A stretch of DNA of 47,737 nt from an uncultured Lachnospiraceae bacterium. GTDB taxonomy: Bacteria; Bacillota; Clostridia; Lachnospirales; Lachnospiraceae. The DNA lies in assembly GCA_910578115.1 (NCBI GenBank), contig CAJTPO010000031.1, forward strand, positions 7,443 through 55,179, given 5' to 3'. The notes under the pieces were generated by a model. The model saw only the letters and a program-made list of their open reading frames with translations, did no database searches and had not been told where the DNA came from. This document shows, piece after piece, positions 25,204 through 32,415 of this stretch (position 1 is its first letter; each line of letters starts with the position of its first letter). A program made the translations under genes and the position numbers.

Positions 25204-27048
25204 ATGGGCAGGCGGATACGGGCAGGCAGGAAGAAGGCGACATGGAACAACTGGTTTTCGGAGCGAAAGCTGCAGCAGAAAATGCAGATTATTTTTGTGG
25301 CGATTATCATTGTCTTTGCAGGATTGATTCTGTCGCTGTATCAGTTTGTCATACGCATGAACCTGAAACAGTACGCTCTGCAGAATAACAAGGATACTAT
25401 GATGTCCATAGGCAGCAGTGTGCAGGCCAAGATTAATTCCACCAATACACTGAGTAAGCAGATTATGATCGACAGTGTCATCAAGGCTTATCTGAATGCG
25501 CAGAACGGGCAGGATATTTTGCTGGTGGCGCAGGCGAACCGGGCGATCGATGAGTTTTTCTCGATAACGGAAGAGATTGAGTCGATCTATGTTTTCCGAC
25601 TGGACGGAAATTATATTAAGATTGGGAATGAGACCATTTACTTTGAGGCGGACAATTTCTGGAGACAGGAACTGCAGGAAGCAATCTGGGCGAGACGTGG
25701 CGGGTACATGATTTTCTATAATGGAAAAGGGGCGTTCAGGGGGAAAAAAGAAACGAATGTGCTTACATTCTATCGGTTGATCAACGATGTTGACACACAG
25801 AAGCCGATCGGCATTCTGGCAATCAATATGAATAAGGATATTCTTTACGACTGTATTAAGGACTTCTCCAATGACATTAAGGGATTTTGTTTTATGGATG
25901 AGGAGGGAGAAGTGCTTCTGGAGAAAAACTGGGGGAATAAAGAGTATCAACTGGAGCTGGGGGACGTGTCTTATGGACAGGAAGGGAAAAACCGGATTTT
26001 CAGTGAAGAGGTTTTTTCCTATTACAGAATACCGAAGACGGGGCTGATCCTGCTGTCTTATGAAACGATCGGTCTGTTGTCGATGGTCACGAAAGAACTG
26101 TCCGTATCGATTCTGGTTATTGTCTGCTTTGTGCTTGCCGTATTTCTGCTGTTGAGTTATACCATGAGGCGGTATGTGACACGGCCGTTGGAGAAGCTGG
26201 TGACATCTATGGGGGAAGTGAAACAGGGGCGTTTCCACAGGGTAAGCATACGGCTTCCGGATGATGAGATCGGCCAGCTTAAGGATTCTTACAATCAGAT
26301 GATGGTGGAGCTGAACCGTCTGGTGGAGGAACTGATCGATAAGGAGAAAGTGATCCAGAAGGCGGAGTTGGATATTTTGCAGGAACAGATCAAGCCCCAT
26401 TTTCTTTATAATACGATTGATATGATTGCAAACCTGGCGTTGGAAGCGGGAGCGGAACCTGTATTTGAGGCATTGGAAACACTGGGAGATTTCTATCGGC
26501 GGTTTTTAAGTAAGGGAAGTAAAGAAGTTACGATCCTGGAGGAAATTGACATTGTACGGGATTATCTGCGACTGCAAAAGCTCCGATATGGAGATATTTT
26601 TGATGATGTATACGAGATAGATAAAACGCTTGTGGGCGTGACGGTTCCGAAGTTGATTCTGCAGCCTCTGGTGGAAAACAGTCTGTATCATGGAATACGA
26701 ATGAAGGGAGAGAAGGGTCTGATCAGGATCAGCGTGGAGAAGGCGGACGGTATGGTGTGTATCTCCGTGTATGACGATGGCGTGGGGATGCGGCCGGAAA
26801 CGATAAAAGACATATTGGATTCCAGAGAATTCCGTAGCTTTGGCGTGAAGGGAACCATTGAGCGGATCAATTATTATTACAGACAAAACTGTGAGGTTAC
26901 GATTCGTTCAGAGATCTACAGGTATACGGAAGTGGTGATCAAACTGCCAGGGAACGGAGGAAGCAGGAGCAGGTTTCCGGAGAATGAATGCAATGCGCTG
27001 TCTCAACAGGTTGGGATAAAAGCGGCGCAGGAATGGAGTAGGGATTGA
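25204..27048 (+). CDS. Sensor histidine kinase, YesM type
   Basis: 614 residues. Transmembrane helix 1 is at about 28-50, followed by a roughly 250-residue extracellular sensor region (dCache-like by its position and size), then TM2 at about 300-322 and a HAMP linker (RRYVTRPLEKLVTSMGEV). The phospho-acceptor His399 is in the His_kinase motif KPHFLYNTID. The ATP-binding domain shows LILQPLVENSLYHG (N box) and YDDGVGM (G1). This is the YesM class, which pairs with AraC-type regulators and senses carbohydrates outside the cell. It overlaps its response regulator gene by four bases. It probably reports on the same ligand as the importer. Its C-terminus runs longer than usual. Confidence 0.92.
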   Translation: MGRRIRAGRKKATWNNWFSERKLQQKMQIIFVAIIIVFAGLILSLYQFVIRMNLKQYALQNNKDTMMSIGSSVQAKINSTNTLSKQIMIDSVIKAYLNAQNGQDILLVAQANRAIDEFFSITEEIESIYVFRLDGNYIKIGNETIYFEADNFWRQELQEAIWARRGGYMIFYNGKGAFRGKKETNVLTFYRLINDVDTQKPIGILAINMNKDILYDCIKDFSNDIKGFCFMDEEGEVLLEKNWGNKEYQLELGDVSYGQEGKNRIFSEEVFSYYRIPKTGLILLSYETIGLLSMVTKELSVSILVIVCFVLAVFLLLSYTMRRYVTRPLEKLVTSMGEVKQGRFHRVSIRLPDDEIGQLKDSYNQMMVELNRLVEELIDKEKVIQKAELDILQEQIKPHFLYNTIDMIANLALEAGAEPVFEALETLGDFYRRFLSKGSKEVTILEEIDIVRDYLRLQKLRYGDIFDDVYEIDKTLVGVTVPKLILQPLVENSLYHGIRMKGEKGLIRISVEKADGMVCISVYDDGVGMRPETIKDILDSREFRSFGVKGTIERINYYYRQNCEVTIRSEIYRYTEVVIKLPGNGGSRSRFPENECNALSQQVGIKAAQEWSRD

Positions 27049-27818
27049 AATATCGGGTCATGATCATAGATGATGAAAGGGCGATCCGCAGCCTGCTTAA
27101 AAATGCGATCAAATGGCAGGACTATGATATGGAGATCGTGGGAGAGGCGGAGAGCGGGATAGAGGCGATCAATACCATTGATGAGATCAGGCCGCATCTG
27201 GTATTTGTAGATATTCGGATGCCCTTTATGGATGGGATTGAATTCTCAAGGCTTGCCAGAGAGAGGTATCCCAGATTAAAGATTATTGTCTTAACGGCAT
27301 TTGATGAATTTGAGTATGCCAGGGAATGCATCAGCATTGGCGTGTCGCAGTATATTTTGAAGCCTGTTAACAGGGAAGAAGTCAAAGCAGTCCTGGAGAA
27401 GGTCAGACAGGTTCTTGAAGAAGAACAGGGACAGGAGCCGGACGGGCAGCCGGAAGAGCCGGAGGAATCTGACGGCGGGGATATGCCGATAGGAAACAGG
27501 ATCCTTAGATATATTGACGAGCATTATACGGAGAATGATCTGAATCTGACTAAGACGGCAATGGAATTTGGTTATAATATGAGCTATTTAAGCAGACGGA
27601 TCAAACAGGAAATGGGTAAGACTTTTACGGCGCTGCTGACGGAAAAAAGAATGCAGAAGGCGCAGGAGTATGCGGAAAGCGGGATGGTAATGTATCTGGC
27701 AGCTCAAAAGACAGGGATACCGGATCCTGTCTATTTCGGGAAATGTTTTAAAAGGTTTACCGGTATCAGTTATTCTGACTATGCCGGCAGAAAGGAGGAT
27801 GCAAATGGAGAAGCGTAG
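27045..27818 (+). CDS. Response regulator with AraC-type output, YesN type
   Basis: About 257 residues. The receiver domain (1-120) has acidic Asp9/Asp10, phospho-acceptor Asp56 in VFVDIRMP, and the conserved lysine in YILKPV. A Glu/Pro/Gly-rich linker (about 122-148) leads to an AraC DNA-binding domain with two helix-turn-helix units. The start is TTG 27045, since GGAG lies eight bases ahead and MKYRVMIIDDE is the normal family opening. The C-terminus overlaps the glycyl radical enzyme start by 14 bases, so the regulator and enzyme are translationally linked. It most likely activates the importer promoter near 22012, given the palindromes there. Confidence 0.9.
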   Translation: MKYRVMIIDDERAIRSLLKNAIKWQDYDMEIVGEAESGIEAINTIDEIRPHLVFVDIRMPFMDGIEFSRLARERYPRLKIIVLTAFDEFEYARECISIGVSQYILKPVNREEVKAVLEKVRQVLEEEQGQEPDGQPEEPEESDGGDMPIGNRILRYIDEHYTENDLNLTKTAMEFGYNMSYLSRRIKQEMGKTFTALLTEKRMQKAQEYAESGMVMYLAAQKTGIPDPVYFGKCFKRFTGISYSDYAGRKEDANGEA

Positions 27819-30111
27819 AAGATTTGACGATGAGATCGAAAAGCTTTTCGGCGAATTTCAAAACAGTTTTTCGCGAAAAAATGTCGTCCTGTATGACAAG
27901 ATCTATCGGGAAGTGTGGAAAAAGGATGAAAAAGCTCTGGAAAAGCAGGCAGAAGCTTTTGACAGGTTTCTTTGTGAAAAAGAAATAAAATTGTCGGAAC
28001 ATGATATTTTTGCAGGACAGCTGCAAAATTATCTGATGCGTTTTTCCCAGCCGCTGCCAAAAGATGGGGATCCGGCTGTGTTTGATCCGTATGAAGTGAA
28101 GACGGGGCCGGTAAATCCGCCGGAAAATGCACGGGAGACGGCAAAGATGATTATGGAGCACGGCGTGACAGCCAGGGAGGCCAGGCTGACAGCGTATCTG
28201 CCGGATGGTGTGGAGGCAGGCTATTTCACTCATTATCCTGTGGGACATGCCATTACGGGTTTCCCTTTTGTGGTTCATACCGGGTTGGAAGGCATCCGGC
28301 AAAGAATAGAGCAGAGTTTAAGGCAGAATAATCTAACACAGGCACAGAGGGAAACAGGATGGGCAATGCAAAAGACGATAGAATCCTGTCAGAAATATTT
28401 TGCCAGATATCAGGCGAAGGCGAAAGAATTGATCCAGACTTGTGCAGATCAGAGAGCCAGGGCCAGGATGCAGCGCATTGCGGACGCCATGGGACGCCTG
28501 CGGACAGAGCCGGCCGGGACGTTTTACGAGGCGGTGCAGCTTGTGATCCTTTTGCAGGAACTGATCCTGACACAGACGAAAGGTTCTATGTCTCTTGGGC
28601 GGATAGACCGGCTGTTATATCCCTTTTTGGAAAAGGACAGGGCGGAGAAGAAAGAAAATGAGGAAAGCGCGGGACAGTTGATCGATGCTTTTATGATAAA
28701 ACTGGCCGGCTGCAGGAGCGCTTATCAGAATATTACACTGGGCGGTATCGATGAAAACGGCGACTATGCGGGCAATGAGATCAGCAGGATGATCCTTGAC
28801 AGTGCCGGAAGGCTTGGGTTTGATCAGCCGCTGCTGAGTTTTCGGTTGAATGATAAAGTTCCTGACGGGCACTGGAATGAAATTCTGGATCTGCTGGCAG
28901 GAGGAGGAGGTTTTCCGGCGCTTTTCTGGGATGATACGATCATAAGGTCAAGGACAGACATGGGAGTCTGTGAACAGGATGCGGCAGATTATGGGATAGT
29001 GGGCTGTGTGGAACCGAGTATTTGTGGTAAAGAATTTTCCAATACGGAGGCAATGCGGATCAACTGGTGTAAAACGCTGGAACTGATGCTGAACGGCGGC
29101 AGATGCCCGGTGACGGGCAAAGAACTCTTTCTCAGGGAAAAGAGAAATCTGGACGAGATCACGTCTTTTGATGAATTTCTGGAGTGGTATCGGGAGGAAC
29201 TTCGTCATGCGACAAAGGTGGGAGCGGAACTGTGTAATCTGATGGATCGCAGTTTTGCCGAAGAGTATCCGTCTACGCTCCTGTCGGTCACGCTTCAGGA
29301 TTGTATTGATCGTCTGGAAGACTGTGGTGCAAAAGGGTGCCGCTACTGTAATTCCGCGATCAACCACACCGGGATCGCATCGGCGGTGGACTCCCTTGCC
29401 GCAATTCGGGAACTGGTTTATGAGAAGAAGATGCTTACGCTTACGCAGCTGCGGGATGTGCTGAACCGGAATTTTGAAGGGGATGGGGAGCTGCTTTCCT
29501 ATATAAAGGAAAATGTACCGGCGTTTGGCAATGATCTTCCGGAAGCAGATGAGCCGGCGGCGGATCTTGTCAATGAAATGGCGCAGTATACGCAGAGCAT
29601 GAGAAACGAAAGAGGCGGAAATTTTATGGCCGGTTTCTACAGCGTTTACCACCATGCGGCAATGGGCCGGTTGACAGGGGCGCTGCCCAGCGGCAGGAAA
29701 AAGGGTGAGTCGTTGTCCAACGGACTGTCTCCGGTTCAAGGGGCGGATCAGGACAGTCCGGCGGCTGTGATCGCGTCTGTGCAGAAGATGGACCAGACCA
29801 GATTTGCCAATGGTATGGTACTGGACATTAAATTGAATCCCGGCATGCTTAAGAAAGAAAGTCACAGGATACTTTTGCGCCGTTTTCTGGAGGTATATTT
29901 CAGACAGGGTGGAATGGAGATTCAGCTGAATGTGGTGGACAGGAAGACACTTCTGGAGGCAAAGCGCCATCCGGAGAATTTTCAGAATCTTCTTGTCAGG
30001 GTTTCCGGATTCAGTGCGTATTTCGTGAATCTTTTTGAGGAACTGCAGGACGAAATCATAAAAAGGACAGAATATGATCATAACGAATATACAGAGGATG
30101 TCGTTGGATGA
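27805..30111 (+). CDS. Glycyl radical enzyme of GCVEP (dehydratase/lyase) type, substrate unknown
   Basis: 768 residues from ATG 27805, six bases after AGGAGG; an in-frame ATG at 27799 abuts that site and is less likely. The barrel centre has Cys401 in GCVEP with Glu403 as general base, the pattern of glycyl radical eliminases (diol, choline, isethionate, hydroxyproline classes) rather than pyruvate formate-lyase, which has two adjacent cysteines. The glycyl loop near the end is RVSGFSAYF, with Gly735 as radical site. Around the cysteine the residues (GKEFSNTEAMRINWCKTLEL) differ from those I remember for choline and diol enzymes. It is linked to a sugar importer, a kinase-regulator pair and its activase. 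It may cleave C-O, C-N or C-S in a polyol-like substrate; that is inference. Confidence 0.88.
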   Translation: MEKRRRFDDEIEKLFGEFQNSFSRKNVVLYDKIYREVWKKDEKALEKQAEAFDRFLCEKEIKLSEHDIFAGQLQNYLMRFSQPLPKDGDPAVFDPYEVKTGPVNPPENARETAKMIMEHGVTAREARLTAYLPDGVEAGYFTHYPVGHAITGFPFVVHTGLEGIRQRIEQSLRQNNLTQAQRETGWAMQKTIESCQKYFARYQAKAKELIQTCADQRARARMQRIADAMGRLRTEPAGTFYEAVQLVILLQELILTQTKGSMSLGRIDRLLYPFLEKDRAEKKENEESAGQLIDAFMIKLAGCRSAYQNITLGGIDENGDYAGNEISRMILDSAGRLGFDQPLLSFRLNDKVPDGHWNEILDLLAGGGGFPALFWDDTIIRSRTDMGVCEQDAADYGIVGCVEPSICGKEFSNTEAMRINWCKTLELMLNGGRCPVTGKELFLREKRNLDEITSFDEFLEWYREELRHATKVGAELCNLMDRSFAEEYPSTLLSVTLQDCIDRLEDCGAKGCRYCNSAINHTGIASAVDSLAAIRELVYEKKMLTLTQLRDVLNRNFEGDGELLSYIKENVPAFGNDLPEADEPAADLVNEMAQYTQSMRNERGGNFMAGFYSVYHHAAMGRLTGALPSGRKKGESLSNGLSPVQGADQDSPAAVIASVQKMDQTRFANGMVLDIKLNPGMLKKESHRILLRRFLEVYFRQGGMEIQLNVVDRKTLLEAKRHPENFQNLLVRVSGFSAYFVNLFEELQDEIIKRTEYDHNEYTEDVVG

Positions 30112-30922
30112 CGGACCGGGGATCAGGACAACGGTGTTTGTGAAAGGGTGTCCGCTGCATTGTCTCTGGTGCCATAACCCGGAATGTGTGGACAGGGAAG
30201 GAACGGTCCAGTTTTACGGATATTTTAAGAAGGTATTTCTTTATCAGGATGAGGCGGAAGAACTCTGTAAAAGGCTGCAGCGGGACAGGCCGCTTTACGA
30301 GGCGACCGGAGGAGGGGTTACCATATCCGGCGGGGAACCGCTTCTGTATCCGGAGGCGGTCAGCCGGATCGGTACGATCCTGAAAAGAGAAGGTATCTCT
30401 CTTGCCGTGGATACATGCGGCTTTGTGCCATGGCAGAACTTTGAGCAGGTACTGCCGGTGACGGAGCTTGTCCTGTATGATCTAAAAGCCGCAGGAGAAC
30501 AGCGGCACAGAGAATTGACCGGAAAGAGTAACGTACTGATCTGGGAGAACTTCCATAGACTTTTGGAGGAGGGAACAGAGCTGCTGATCAGGATTCCTGT
30601 CATCGGCGGAGCTAATGAGAATGAACTGATGGAACTGGTCGGGAAGATACCGGCGCGCGCGAACATAAAAGCGGTGGAATTTTTACCCTATCACCGATAT
30701 GGAGTCGGCAAATATGAGAAACTGGGCAAAGTATACCGGGGTGCAGCATTTTGGACACCAACGAAAGAATACTTTCGGGAGGTGGTCGGATTATTAGAAG
30801 ACAAAGGGATCCGATGCTTCATACAGGGGGAAATGCCGTCTGATACAGGTGCAGATCCGCTTTTGTGCCATGGAAGAAGGAACCTGCCCGCGGAGGATGG
30901 CGGCAGGAGTCGAATCCCATAA
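30074..30922 (+). CDS. Glycyl radical enzyme activating enzyme (radical SAM), ferredoxin insert absent
   Basis: 282 residues. The radical SAM motif CX3CX2C is Cys26, 30 and 33 (GCPLHCLWCHNPE), and the SAM-binding GGGVTISGGEPL follows at about 78-89. It would generate the glycyl radical on the enzyme before it. The gene overlaps that enzyme by 38 bases. The HNPE motif is typical of eliminase activases, but the usual 8-cysteine ferredoxin insert between it and GGGVTISGG is missing; only two cysteines lie there. The last roughly 25 residues (from about 258) come from DNA that is the antisense of an arr fragment at 30846-30920, so the natural C-terminus may have been replaced. Function likely but not certain given this change. 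Confidence 0.85.
   Translation: MIITNIQRMSLDDGPGIRTTVFVKGCPLHCLWCHNPECVDREGTVQFYGYFKKVFLYQDEAEELCKRLQRDRPLYEATGGGVTISGGEPLLYPEAVSRIGTILKREGISLAVDTCGFVPWQNFEQVLPVTELVLYDLKAAGEQRHRELTGKSNVLIWENFHRLLEEGTELLIRIPVIGGANENELMELVGKIPARANIKAVEFLPYHRYGVGKYEKLGKVYRGAAFWTPTKEYFREVVGLLEDKGIRCFIQGEMPSDTGADPLLCHGRRNLPAEDGGRSRIP
30846..30920 (-). pseudogene. arr: Second arr fragment, N-terminal end only
   Basis: The minus strand encodes AGSFFHGTKADLHL before a stop soon after, the same Arr hallmark as at 12616-12799. The two stretches share nearly all bases over about 30 positions, differing at only a few. Nothing of the rest of the protein remains. It lies under the 3' end of the activase gene on the other strand. 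Confidence 0.7.
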
Positions 30923-30991
30923 TTTAATCACAGGCATATTTCTGAATAGTTTTTCTCTACAATATATGATAATATGATTCTATACCTATGC

Positions 30992-31096
30992 TTAGCCAGG
31001 AAGCTGTCTTAGCCAGTTTCCCGTCCTGTTCACAGGGAAAAGAATGCGAAATATACGATAAATGAGATTATGAGCGAAAACAGAGAGGAAAACTGA
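30992..31096 (+). pseudogene. APH-family gene remnant with large internal deletion
   Basis: One frame reads LARKLS, a stop, PVSRPVHREK, then NAKYTINEIMSENREEN and a stop. The intact APH at 14454 has LAGKLSLPISCPVAQGK near its start and NAKYTINEIMSENKEF near its end, so this copy has lost roughly the middle two thirds, fused at a GGGAAA/GAGAATG-like junction. It has no ribosome site or start. It follows the arr fragment in the same divergent arrangement as the arr and aph genes at 12.6-15.4 kb. Confidence 0.8.
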
Positions 31097-31118
31097 AATT
31101 TGTGTGTGGGGGATGAAA

Positions 31119-31613
31119 ATGGAGTATAGAAAACTATCCGTGGATGAAGCGGAACAATTTTGGAGTTTGATGAATCAACTGGATTATGAAACAAAGTATA
31201 TGCTGTATGAACCGGGTGAGAGGGCAAAGAATCTTTCCATAATTGAGTCTGTAATTCGAGAATCCGTTGAAGGAAAAGACTTCCTGCTCGTTGCCGAAAC
31301 GGATCATAAGCTTATAGGATACATATCGGCGCAAAAAGGTAATTTAAATCGTATCGCTCATTCTGCATATGTCGTTGTTGGCATCTTAAAGGATTATCGT
31401 GGCAAGGGAATTGGAACAGAGTTTTTTAAAAGATTGAATGTCTGGGCGGAAGAAAATAAAGTTGTCCGTCTGGAGTTAACTGTCATCTGTAAAAATGAAG
31501 CCGCAAAACACCTGTACACAAAAAGCGGTTTCGAGATAGAGGGTATTAAACGAAAAGCGGTTTGTGTAGATGGAGAGTATTTGGATGAATACTATATGGC
31601 AAAGGTAAGATAA
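31119..31613 (+). CDS. GNAT-family N-acetyltransferase
   Basis: 164 residues from ATG 31119, five bases after GGGGGA; two upstream in-frame ATGs are less well placed. The acetyl-CoA binding motif is visible as VVGILKDYRGKGIGTEFFKR (V-x-x-x-x-R-G-K-G-I-G), with the NEAAKHLYTKSGFEIEG stretch typical of the fourth motif. The family moves an acetyl group from acetyl-CoA to an amine or protein N-terminus. Substrate not deducible; the RimJ/RimL-like ending IKRKAVCVDGEYLDEYYM suggests antibiotic or ribosomal protein acetylation as possibilities only. It is between resistance remnants and an ABM-fold gene, in a region of scattered accessory genes. Confidence 0.88.
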   Translation: MEYRKLSVDEAEQFWSLMNQLDYETKYMLYEPGERAKNLSIIESVIRESVEGKDFLLVAETDHKLIGYISAQKGNLNRIAHSAYVVVGILKDYRGKGIGTEFFKRLNVWAEENKVVRLELTVICKNEAAKHLYTKSGFEIEGIKRKAVCVDGEYLDEYYMAKVR

Positions 31614-31741
31614 TTTCATGTTCGCAGGAGATTTGCAGAATTTGTGCGGGAGGAGCATGTATGGGAGAGTATGAGAGAAACATATGTGAGAGAAGTGGTC
31701 TGTACACCCAGATAACATGAATAGGCTGGAGGAAAACAGGA

Positions 31742-32074
31742 ATGGCAATTACAATAAATATTTATTATAGCGGCAGAAACGGTAATGCAAAAAAATTTGC
31801 AGAGGAAATGATTTCCAGCGGGGTAGTGGATGAGATTCGTGCAGAAGATGGGAATATCAGATATGAGTACTTTTTTCCAATGGCAGATAAAGAAACGGTT
31901 CTTTTAGTTGACAGCTGGAAGGACCAGCACTCGATAGATGTCCACCACGCTTCCCCCATGATGGCAAAAATTATGGAACTGCGAGAGAAATATGACCTGC
32001 ATATGAAAGTAGAGCGTTATAGATCTGACGAGGATGGAATGCCTGCAGCTGATCAGGCATTTATAAAGCAGTAA
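31742..32074 (+). CDS. Antibiotic biosynthesis monooxygenase (ABM)-fold protein
   Basis: 110 residues, the size of a dimeric alpha/beta-barrel ABM protein such as a quinol monooxygenase. Typical features are YEYFFPMADKETVLLVDSW, the strand and acid region, and DVHHASPMMAKIMELREKYD, the helix with paired His. Such proteins oxidise quinols or other aromatics without a cofactor, but many are untested. The usual N-terminal stretch is present, with GGAGG 12 bases ahead of ATG 31742. It is the same strand as the GNAT gene 128 bases upstream; no promoter was seen between. Confidence 0.8.
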   Translation: MAITINIYYSGRNGNAKKFAEEMISSGVVDEIRAEDGNIRYEYFFPMADKETVLLVDSWKDQHSIDVHHASPMMAKIMELREKYDLHMKVERYRSDEDGMPAADQAFIKQ

Positions 32075-32215
32075 ACTTATGGGCTGCGGTCTGTCAAAAG
32101 CAGTATAGGGCAGCAGTAAAAAAGGAATGTGTTAGAAAGCAGTATATATTGAACAGGCCTTTAATTTGCATTACAGTGGATTACTATGCAGCATAATAAG
32201 ACAGAAGGAGAGAGG

Positions 32216-32332
32216 ATGCCGGCTAATACAGCATTGCTGCAAGTGAGGACTTCCGCAGAGGATCAAGAAAAATCTACGGAGATTTTGGAAAAATTGGGCA
32301 CTAATTTATCGGTAATGGTCAACATATCGTAA
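32216..32332 (+). pseudogene. Truncated RelB/DinJ-family antitoxin
   Basis: 38 residues after AAGGAGAGAGG: MPANTALLQVRTSAEDQEKS, then STEILEKLGTNLSVMVNIS and a stop. This is the N-terminal dimer part of RelB/DinJ antitoxins (the ribbon-helix-helix); the normal continuation after LSxxVNML is lost. No toxin gene follows; the next gene is convergent and a hairpin intervenes. Probably a remnant of a toxin-antitoxin pair. A short functional repressor cannot be excluded. Confidence 0.8.
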
Positions 32333-32348
32333 AAGGGAATTAGAACAG

Positions 32349-32393
32349 CTTTTATATTTCGCTAAGCAGTCATTGTTTAGCGAAATATAAAAG
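32349..32393. terminator. Bidirectional hairpin between antitoxin remnant and ABC-F gene
   Basis: A perfect 17-base inverted repeat, with left arm 32349-32365 and right arm 32377-32393, over an 11-base loop. It separates the plus-strand antitoxin remnant from the minus-strand ABC-F stop at 32416. The stem is AT-rich and without a clean T run, but its position suits a shared terminator. Confidence 0.65.
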
Positions 32394-32415
32394 TTTAAAA
32401 ATAATCAGGCATTTT

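Noticed and set aside
25177..26400. 407-codon minus-strand open frame over the sensor kinase
   Set aside because: Low-complexity His/Leu/Ile-rich translation typical of antisense frames; the kinase motifs on the plus strand explain the region.
28948..30081. 377-codon minus-strand open frame over the glycyl radical enzyme
   Set aside because: Antisense shadow with no ribosome site or recognisable domain.
30853..30925. tRNA-like 3' end suggested by GTCGAATCCCA near 30909
   Set aside because: No acceptor, D or anticodon arms upstream; the region is explained by the arr fragment on the minus strand.
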